From positions 42,368-106,367 of the forward strand of contig RZZN01000003.1 of NCBI GenBank assembly GCA_009929855.1: 64,000 nt of DNA, read 5' to 3'. Origin of the DNA: Gammaproteobacteria bacterium (GTDB lineage: Bacteria; Pseudomonadota; Gammaproteobacteria; Chromatiales; Chromatiaceae). Under the pieces are notes generated by a model, which made no database searches, was not told the origin of the DNA, and saw only the letters and a list, made by a program, of their open reading frames with translations. This document shows, one piece after another, positions 57,833 to 64,000 of this stretch; position 1 is the first letter of the stretch; every line of letters begins with the position of its first letter. Both the position numbers and the translations under genes were made by a program.

Positions 57833-58668
57833 AGGTCGCGATCTTCTCCGACGTTCAGGGCAACCTTCCGGCCATGGAAACCGCGGTCGAGCGCATCCTC
57901 GACTGGAACCCGCAGCTCGTGATCATGGACGGTGATCTGGTCAATCGTGGACCCAGTAGCCGCGCCTGCCTCGCGCTCTTCGACTCGCTGCGCCAGAGCC
58001 ATGGCTGGCTGCCAGTGCGCGGCAATCATGAGACCTGGGTCATGCGCTGCGCGCGCCATGCCCCGGCCACCCCGCTCGAGGGACAGATGCGGCGCTTCAC
58101 CGATTGGACATTCGAGCAGATCCGCGACCAGCTGGCGCTGCTCGAGTCCTGGCCCGATCATCTCTGCTTCCATGGCACGCATGACGACAGCTGGGTGCAT
58201 GTCACCCATGGCACCATGGCCGGCAATCGTTTCGGGATCACCGCCGACGTCCCGGACGAGGCCATCCGCGACGTCATCCCGCCGGATATCGCGCTGTTCG
58301 TCACCGCGCATACGCATCGCCCGCTGCAGCGCGAGGTCGACGGGATCCCGATCCTCAATGTCGGCTCGGTCGGCTCGCCCTTCGACGCCGATCCGCGCGG
58401 CAGCTATGCACTGATCGAGGAGAAACATGGCCGCTGGCAATGGCGGATCGAGCGCTTCGACTATGATCGCGAGCGCGCCCGTCAGGATTTCGAGGATTCA
58501 GGCTTCATCGACGGGGGTGGCCCACTCGCCCGCATCCTTTTCGAGGAGTGGCTTCAGGCCCGTCTGTTGATGCCGCATTGGCGGCGTGATTTCGAGCCGG
58601 CCGTCCTCGCCGGTGAGCGTGAGCTGGGACCCGCGGTCGATGCCTTCATCCGGCAGATCCGGGCCTAG
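57829..58668 (+). CDS. Calcineurin-type metallophosphoesterase
   Basis: A 279-residue protein. Metal-binding motifs are IFSDVQGNLPAM (Gln replaces the usual His of DxH), MDGDLVNRGPSS, VRGNHETW, VTHGTMAG and VTAHTHRPL. The family includes YfcE-like phosphodiesterases and ApaH-related enzymes; the substrate is unknown. The C-terminal 60 residues (RERARQDFEDSGF onward) are an added helical part. Coupling to the thiamine-binding protein is suggestive of a phosphorylated cofactor substrate, by inference only. Confidence 0.85.
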   Translation: MKVAIFSDVQGNLPAMETAVERILDWNPQLVIMDGDLVNRGPSSRACLALFDSLRQSHGWLPVRGNHETWVMRCARHAPATPLEGQMRRFTDWTFEQIRDQLALLESWPDHLCFHGTHDDSWVHVTHGTMAGNRFGITADVPDEAIRDVIPPDIALFVTAHTHRPLQREVDGIPILNVGSVGSPFDADPRGSYALIEEKHGRWQWRIERFDYDRERARQDFEDSGFIDGGGPLARILFEEWLQARLLMPHWRRDFEPAVLAGERELGPAVDAFIRQIRA

Positions 58669-58714
58669 CCCGCTCGTCTGGGACCGACCCGACCCTGGCG
58701 CGGCCAGGCCGGTC

Positions 58715-58733
58715 CCCGCCCCTTGGGGGCGGG
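58715..58733. terminator. Hairpin between convergent genes
   Basis: CCCGCCCC-TTG-GGGGCGGG, a perfect 8-bp stem, between the phosphoesterase and the small membrane protein that converge on it. A smaller CTGGC-GCG-GCCAG stem precedes it at 58695-58707. No T-run in either direction. Confidence 0.5.
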
Positions 58734-58781
58734 CGCGGCACGAGGGTCAGGGGAGCACAGCCGCGGTGTGTGCGCTCAGTG

Positions 58782-58952
58782 TCAGTGGGCGCGACTCAGC
58801 AGGGTGAGCGTGGCGCCCGTCCCGACCAGCACGGCGACCACCATGGGCACCCAGCCCGCGGTGATCAACACGGCGCTCCCGTAGGTCAGGCTCGCCAGAG
58901 TGAGAAAGAAGACAGCGGTCACGAGACTCAAAATCAAAGGCATCATGGTCAT
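58782..58952 (-). CDS. Small two-helix membrane protein, hypothetical
   Basis: A 56-residue, very hydrophobic product with two predicted transmembrane helices (about 4-24 and 29-50) and a short basic end (LLSRAH). No family recognised. ATG 58952 is used; an in-frame TTG at 58970 could extend it by six residues. The upstream region (58960-59000) is AT-rich for this genome. It may be real but is the weakest gene call here. Confidence 0.45.
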   Translation of the reverse strand: MTMMPLILSLVTAVFFLTLASLTYGSAVLITAGWVPMVVAVLVGTGATLTLLSRAH

Positions 58953-59202
58953 ACACCGGTCAGCAATCAAGATGGTTAGAATATTAGCCTTTACTTAAAT
59001 TGATGCAAGACCAGCGGGTACGGCGGATCCCGGTCGCGACCTCGAGTGGAGCGCCGATGTAACATCCGATACACACGACCAACCCGTCCGCATCGAGCCC
59101 GCGGGCACGATCTGGCCTGGTGCTCGACGCGAGCGGCGGGAGACATGACGAATTGCAACAAGATGTAACAGGGCCGCGCCGAGCGGCCTGGGGAGCCAGA
59201 GG

Positions 59203-60075
59203 ATGCGCGACGCCGATCGACTCTATCGCTTTCTGTTCGAGCACACCGCCATCCGCGGCAATCTGGTGTATCTCGATGCCACCTGGCGCGCCATCCGTGA
59301 TGCCCACCCCTATCCAGCCGCGGTCCGCGCACTGCTCGGCGAGGCGCTCGCGGCAGTCCCACTCCTGGCCGCCACCATCAAGCTGGAAGGCGCCTTGATC
59401 CTGCAGGTGCAAGGCACTGGACCCATTCGGACACTGGTGGTCCAGACCACGCATGATCAGAAGGTGCGCGGCCTGGCACGCTGGAGCGGCGAGGTCGCGA
59501 GCGCGGGCACGTTGCCCGATCTCTTCGGCACTGGCCATCTCGCGCTGACCATCGAGCGGCGCGACGGGCGCCCCTATCAAGGGATCGTGCCACTGGAGGA
59601 GGACCGGCTCGCGGGCGCGATCGAGCGCTATTTCAGGGATTCCGAGCAGCTGCCCACACGCTTGTGGCTCGCCGCCGACGAGGAGCGGGTGGCCGGACTC
59701 TTGTTGCAGCGTCTGCCAAGCCCAGAGCGGGATGATGAGGACTGGCGACGCATCGGCATGCTCGCCGAGACCCTGACCCCGGCCGAGCTGACCGGTCAGT
59801 CCAGCACCAACCTGCTCTACCGACTCTTCAACGAGGAGCGCGTGCGACTCTTCGAGCCCGAGCCAGTCGCCTTTCGCTGCGGCTGCTCGCGCGGGCGGAT
59901 CGCGACGACCCTGAAGATGCTCGGCGCGGCCGAGGTCGAGTCGATCATCGCCGAGCAAGGGGCGGTGGAGGTCACCTGCGAATTCTGCAATCGGCTCTAC
60001 CGCTTCGACGCCGTCGACATCGGACAGCTCTTTGCCGCGGACACCCGTCACGCCCCGCCCCCAGGCCAGCATTGA
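59203..60075 (+). CDS. hslO: Redox-regulated chaperone Hsp33
   Basis: A 290-residue cytoplasmic holdase activated by oxidation. The N-terminal domain begins RLYRFLFEHTAIRGNLVYLDATW; the C-terminal zinc switch has Cys226 and Cys228 (CGC) and Cys259 and Cys262 (CEFC), the CxC...CxxC set that forms disulfides under stress. GGGAG and AGAGG precede the ATG. No clear heat-shock promoter was found in 58953-59202. Confidence 0.96.
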   Translation: MRDADRLYRFLFEHTAIRGNLVYLDATWRAIRDAHPYPAAVRALLGEALAAVPLLAATIKLEGALILQVQGTGPIRTLVVQTTHDQKVRGLARWSGEVASAGTLPDLFGTGHLALTIERRDGRPYQGIVPLEEDRLAGAIERYFRDSEQLPTRLWLAADEERVAGLLLQRLPSPERDDEDWRRIGMLAETLTPAELTGQSSTNLLYRLFNEERVRLFEPEPVAFRCGCSRGRIATTLKMLGAAEVESIIAEQGAVEVTCEFCNRLYRFDAVDIGQLFAADTRHAPPPGQH

Positions 60076-60100
60076 TCCAATCCCGCTCAGGACAAGCCCC

Positions 60101-61384
60101 GTGTTGACCAGTCTCCAACCACTGATCGGCATCCTCTCGATCATCACCCTGGCATGGCTGCTGAGCGAGCGCCGTGGCGCGGTCAGGCCACGACTGATCC
60201 TCGCCGGATTGACCCTCCAGCTGGCCCTGGCCATGCTGCTGCTCCACTGGCCCCCGGCGCGGCTCATCTTCCTGGCGCTCAACGAGGCCGTGCTCACCCT
60301 GCAGGCGGCCACGCAGGACGGCACCATGATGGTCTTCGGCTTTCTCGGTGGCGGTGAGACGCCATTCGTCTTGACCGATCCTCAGTACCGCTTCGTGCTC
60401 GCCTTCCAGGCCCTGCCGCTCGTACTGGTGATGAGCGCGCTCTCCGCCCTGCTCTTCTATTGGCGGATCCTGCCGCTGCTGGTGGGCGCCTTCGCCTGGC
60501 TGCTGCGCCGGACCCTGGGCACCGGTGGTGCGCTCGGGCTGGGTGCGGCGGCCAATGTCTTCGTCGGGATGGTCGAGGCGCCGCTGCTCATTCGACCCTA
60601 CCTGGCCTCACTCTCGCGCGCGGCGCTGTTCGCGCTCATGACCTGCGGCATGGCCACGGTCGCGGGGACCGTCATGGTGCTCTATGCCGGCATTCTCGCC
60701 GACACAATCCCGGACGCCATCGGACACATCCTCACCGCCTCACTGATCAATGCGCCAGCCGCACTGGTGATCGCCGGGATCCTGATCCCCGAGTCCGTCG
60801 GCGAGCGCGATCAGACACTGGTCGAGATCCGCAGCGAAGCCCGCAGCAGCATGGATGCCATCACCCGCGGCACACTCGATGCCATCCCGCTGTGGCTGAA
60901 CATCATCGCCATGCTGATCGTCATGGTCGCATTGGTCAGTCTGCTCAACGCGCTCCTGTCACTGGCGCCCCTGGTCGCGGGCGAGCCGCTGACCGCACAG
61001 CGCATCCTCGGCTGGCTGATGGCACCGATCGTCTGGGCGATCGGCATCCCCTGGGCCGAGGCGCAGACCGCCGGCGCGCTCGTGGGGATCAAGACCATCC
61101 TCAACGAGCTGGTGGCCTATCTGAGTCTCGCCGACCTGCCCGAGGACGCGCTCAGCGAGCGCAGTCGGCTGATCATGACCTATGCGCTCTGTGGCTTCGC
61201 GAATCTCGGCAGTCTCGGTATCCTGATCGGCGGCTTGGGGACCATGGCCCCCGGGCGGCGCGAGGAGATCGTCGCGCTGGGTCTGAAATCGATCCTGGCC
61301 GGCACCCTGGCCACGCTCATGACCGGCGCGATCGTCGCGCTGGTCCTTGCACTGGGCGCACCGCTCGACCCAGTGGGTGCCTGA
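60101..61384 (+). CDS. nupC: NupC-type concentrative nucleoside transporter
   Basis: A 427-residue CNT-family symporter with about ten hydrophobic segments. Signatures are FGFLGGGETPF, GLGAAANVFVGMVEAPLLIRPYL (trimmed here), TCGMATVAGTVMVLYA, GIKTILNELVAYLSL and YALCGFANLGSLGI. Import is driven by H+ or Na+. The GTG at 60101 lies 26 bases after hslO and gives the usual N-terminus; the open frame to 60032 overlaps hslO. Confidence 0.92.
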   Translation: MLTSLQPLIGILSIITLAWLLSERRGAVRPRLILAGLTLQLALAMLLLHWPPARLIFLALNEAVLTLQAATQDGTMMVFGFLGGGETPFVLTDPQYRFVLAFQALPLVLVMSALSALLFYWRILPLLVGAFAWLLRRTLGTGGALGLGAAANVFVGMVEAPLLIRPYLASLSRAALFALMTCGMATVAGTVMVLYAGILADTIPDAIGHILTASLINAPAALVIAGILIPESVGERDQTLVEIRSEARSSMDAITRGTLDAIPLWLNIIAMLIVMVALVSLLNALLSLAPLVAGEPLTAQRILGWLMAPIVWAIGIPWAEAQTAGALVGIKTILNELVAYLSLADLPEDALSERSRLIMTYALCGFANLGSLGILIGGLGTMAPGRREEIVALGLKSILAGTLATLMTGAIVALVLALGAPLDPVGA

Positions 61385-61432
61385 GACGCGCGGCGGCAGA
61401 CCATCACCGAACCCAGATTCAGGGGGCCACTC

Positions 61433-61732
61433 ATGAGCGAGTCGTTCGTTGGCTATTGCTGGCATTGCGCACAGGGGCTGACTCAGCTCGATTACGCCAG
61501 GGCGAACCGCTGCCCCGGCTGCGATCGACCCACGCACTGCTGTCGCAACTGTCGTCACTATGCCCCTGGACGGGCGAACGAGTGCCGCGAGCCACTGGTC
61601 GAGCGCGTGGTCGAGAAGGATCGCGCGAACTTCTGTGACTGGTTCGCGCCCCAGACCCAGCGCGGCCCGGCGACCACCCCCACGGACGACCCCGACGCCT
61701 TGCGACACGCGGCCGAGGCGCTCTTCAAATGA
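61433..61732 (+). CDS. Small cysteine-rich, zinc-ribbon-like protein
   Basis: A 99-residue cytoplasmic protein with cysteine pairs CWHC, CPGC, CRNC and single Cys in ANECREP and NFCDWF, so probably two zinc knuckles. The motif HYAPGRANECREPLVERVVEKDRANFCDWF (shortened: NECREP...ERVVEKDRANFCD) recurs in uncharacterised bacterial proteins. Function unknown. Its stop overlaps the pcm start (ATGA). Confidence 0.75.
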   Translation: MSESFVGYCWHCAQGLTQLDYARANRCPGCDRPTHCCRNCRHYAPGRANECREPLVERVVEKDRANFCDWFAPQTQRGPATTPTDDPDALRHAAEALFK

Positions 61733-62541
61733 GGCGCGTCCATCCGCAAGCACGACTGCAGCCAGCCATCCCGCTCGGGAGACGCCGCGAGCGCATCGCG
61801 CCCCCCGCGCGCTGGCGTCTGATCGGCGCCGCGCTGATCCTTGCCACCACCATCAACGCCTGTGCATCGGGTGAGGAGACCGCCATGGAACGTGAGCGAC
61901 TCGTCGACAAGATCGAGAGCGAGGTCCGCCTGACCGCGCTGGAGCTGGGCTTCGACGAGCTGTCTCCGGCGGTCGCCACCGCCCTGCGCAGCGTGCCACG
62001 CCATGCCTTCGTCGCGCCCGCCCAGCGCTCGCTCGCCTATGTCGACGCGCCACTGCCGATCGGCCGCGGACAGACCATCTCCCAGCCCTTCATCGTGGCC
62101 ATCATGAGTCAGCTCCTGGCGGTCGGGCCCGGTGACCGTGTCTTCGAGCTCGGGACCGGCTCCGGCTATCAGGCCGCGGTGCTCGCCGCCATGGGCGTGG
62201 CGGTCTACTCGGTGGAGATCGTCCCCGAGCTGGCCGAGCGCGCCATCGCCAACCTGCGCGCGGCCGGCTACCCCGAGGTCCAGGTCCGCGCGGGCGACGG
62301 TTGGCTCGGCTGGCCGGAGGCGGCACCCTTCGATGGCATCATCCTCACCGCCGCCGCGCCGCGGATCCCGGAGCGGCTCAGCGCTCAGCTCAAACCGGGC
62401 GGGCGGCTGGTCATGCCGATCGGCGACGTCGCCGACATCCAGCAGCTCGCCGTCTTCGAGAAGGACGCCACTGGCCAACTCGAGCGCCGCGATCTGCTGC
62501 CGGTGCGTTTCGTGCCGGTGACCGGACCGCTCGGCGATTGA
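61729..62541 (+). CDS. pcm: Protein-L-isoaspartate O-methyltransferase with lipoprotein-like signal
   Basis: A 270-residue SAM methyltransferase repairing isoaspartyl residues. The SAM-binding motif I is VFELGTGSGYQAAVLA, with LPIGRGQTISQPFIVA before it and LKPGGRLVMPIGD after it. Unusually, the first 50 residues are a basic stretch, a hydrophobic core LIGAALILATTINA and Cys45, resembling a type II signal peptide. The ATG at 61729 overlaps the previous stop (ATGA). An internal ATG at 61885 would give an ordinary cytoplasmic enzyme. Export is inference. Confidence 0.88.
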   Translation: MRRVHPQARLQPAIPLGRRRERIAPPARWRLIGAALILATTINACASGEETAMERERLVDKIESEVRLTALELGFDELSPAVATALRSVPRHAFVAPAQRSLAYVDAPLPIGRGQTISQPFIVAIMSQLLAVGPGDRVFELGTGSGYQAAVLAAMGVAVYSVEIVPELAERAIANLRAAGYPEVQVRAGDGWLGWPEAAPFDGIILTAAAPRIPERLSAQLKPGGRLVMPIGDVADIQQLAVFEKDATGQLERRDLLPVRFVPVTGPLGD

Positions 62542-62544
62542 GCC

Positions 62545-63906
62545 TTGGGCGATGAGCTGATCCCAGCGCTGGCCCAGGCGCTTGGCGAGCGTGCCAGGGC
62601 ACGTGGTCATCGTGGCATCCTGATCCTCAGCGGTGGCGCCGAGTGGACACGTGCGCACGCCCGCCAGGTGATTGAGGCACTGCCGGGACGCGCCGTGGCC
62701 TGGCTCGGCGAGTCGAGCGCCGAGTCCTCGACTGGGCCAAGCCGCTCACCCACGGAGCTCCTCGGCCAGGAGGTCGACCTCCTCGTCCATGACACGCACG
62801 CGGGCTTCGATCCGGATGGTTTCGGCGCGGCCACCGGCGCGATCCGCGCCGGTGGACTCTTGATCCTCTTGACCCCACCGCTCAGCCTCTGGCCACACCG
62901 ACCGGACCCAGAGGCCGAGCGGATCGCGGTCTGGCCGCACACCGCCGCGACGGTCGGCCGACGCTTCATGCGCCGACTGGCGGGGATCCTCGCCAGCGCG
63001 CCCGAGGCCATCCAACTCGCGCAGGACGACCCGAGCAGCATCGAGCGCGCCGGCTTGAGCCTGGGTCGCGTGGGGTCCGCCCAACCTCGCGAGTGCCCGC
63101 TCGAGACGCCCCCCGGGGTGGCGATCGCGCGCCATCCCGACCAACCCGCCACGCCCGACCAGGCACGCGCCATCGCCGCCATCCTGGCACTGGCACGGGG
63201 CCGCGCCCACCGTCCGCTGGTCATTCGGGCCGACCGCGGCCGTGGCAAGAGCGCCGCGCTCGGCCTGGCGGCGGCCCAGCTCGCACGCGCCGGACACTGT
63301 CGGATCCTAGTGACGGCGCCACGGCGCGCGGCGACCGCCACACTCTTTCAGCATGCTCGCGCGGCCATGGCGGTGACAGCGCAAGCGACCGCGGCCGCTT
63401 CTGACTCGAGCACCCGGCGTGGCAGCGCGGACACCCTGGATCCGGCGTGCGGATCAGGATCGGGCATCCTCTTTCGCCCGCCCGCCGAGCTGCTCGAGGC
63501 CGCCCCACCCGCCGATCTGCTGCTGGTCGACGAGGCCGCGGGCATCCCCGCGCCCCTGCTCGAGCGTCTGCTGAGGCGTTATCCGCGCATCGTCTTCGCC
63601 ACCACGGTCCATGGTTACGAGGGCACTGGACGTGGCTTCGAGGTCAGGTTTCGCGAGACGCTCGATCGTCTCACCCCCGGCTGGCGCGCGCTCGAGCTGG
63701 CGACACCGATCCGCTGGTCCGCCGGGGATCCGCTGGAAGCGCTGACACTGCGCGCACTGCTGCTGGCCGCCGCACCCGCGCACGCCGGGCATCTGGCCGC
63801 ATCGCCCCGGACCGAGATGTCCTGCGAGCGACTCGATCGCGATCGTCTGGCCGCGGATGAGACGACCCTGAGCGAGCTCTTCGGTCTCTTGGTCCTCGCA
63901 CACTAA
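62545..63906 (+). pseudogene. tmcA: tRNA(Met) cytidine acetyltransferase, truncated after the helicase domain
   Basis: 453 residues of a normally roughly 650-700-residue enzyme that acetylates C34 of elongator tRNA-Met. The N-terminal TmcA domain, the RecD-like helicase part with ADRGRGKSAALGLA (Walker A) and LLLVDEAAGIPAP (Walker B), VFATTVHGYEGTGRGF and TPIRW are present. The frame stops after ELFGLLVLAH, where intact proteins continue into the GNAT acetyltransferase domain. Homology ends at about 63903 and unrelated AT-richer DNA follows. It starts with TTG four bases after pcm. Probably inactive. Confidence 0.85.
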
Positions 63907-64000
63907 GTCGTTGACATAAAATTTTCGGCATCAGTGACGGCAGGACTCGTTTGCGGTCAGTTGTCGGTTCGTACCGTCATCGAGAGTCGTGAAATGCCCC
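63904..64000. mobile_element. Possible end of an insertion element interrupting tmcA
   Basis: From TAAGTCGTTGACATAAAATT the sequence no longer fits tmcA, is AT-richer (palindromic AAAATTTT) and has no recognised gene in the 97 visible bases. An insertion-sequence end with its terminal inverted repeat is the simplest explanation, but no family was identified and a deletion or rearrangement would look the same. Confidence 0.4.

Overview
The window is GC-rich, gene-dense chromosomal DNA of a gammaproteobacterium, most likely a purple sulfur bacterium (Chromatiaceae). The strongest pointer is the pair at 14022-16433: a peroxiredoxin-glutaredoxin fusion followed by a glutathione-reductase-like enzyme whose second dinucleotide site carries Glu198 instead of the NADPH-binding Arg. 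These are the hallmarks of the glutathione-amide peroxidase/reductase pair known from Chromatium/Marichromatium. The rest is mostly conserved core genome with gammaproteobacterial gene order. No photosynthesis genes, rRNA, tRNA, CRISPR array, prophage or complete insertion sequence was seen.

Layout. 1-947: 5' part of thrC (minus strand). 1402-8261: acetate module (small and large subunits of a DUF4212-type Na+/solute symporter, a CBS/DUF294 nucleotidyltransferase-like protein, a DnaQ-type exonuclease, acs). 8541-9374: NYN nuclease fused to a cold-shock-like domain. 9395-13888: type IV pilus operon pilB-pilC-pilD-coaE. 14022-16433: glutathione-amide redox pair. 16505-23827 (minus): a Wsp/ACF-like chemosensory operon in the order cheR-TPR, double CheW, MCP, CheA-REC, cheB, with no visible response-regulator output gene. 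24151-26788: BT1-type transporter and folD.

26829-37104 (minus): envelope and fatty-acid operon yceD-rpmF-plsX-fabH-fabD-fabG-acpP-fabF-mltG-tmk-holB-pilZ-tatD. 37158-40527 (minus): Na+-pumping oxaloacetate decarboxylase oadG-oadA-oadB. 40639-54785 (minus): the classical nnr-tsaE-amiC-mutL-miaA-hfq-hflX-hflK-hflC-DUF2065-hisZ-purA superoperon, with internal promoters. 54954-58952: cbiB and a set of small or poorly known genes (CWC, DUF6489-like, a 154-aa unknown, an MTH1187-type thiamine-binding protein, a metallophosphatase, a small membrane protein). 59203-63906: hslO, nupC-like, a zinc-ribbon protein, a lipoprotein-type pcm, and tmcA, which is cut off after its helicase domain at about 63904 by unrelated AT-richer DNA.

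Themes. Na+ coupling recurs (SSS symporter, Oad pump), which fits a marine or brackish organism, though this is inference. Type IV pilus functions are split between pilBCD and a pilZ inside the fab operon. The most interesting items are the reduced Wsp-like array with fused CheW domains, the interrupted tmcA at the right edge, the sigma54-like promoter plus palindrome upstream of hfq, a (GTGGC)7 repeat between cbiB and nnr, and a Pcm that appears to be exported as a lipoprotein. No wholly new system could be demonstrated from sequence alone.
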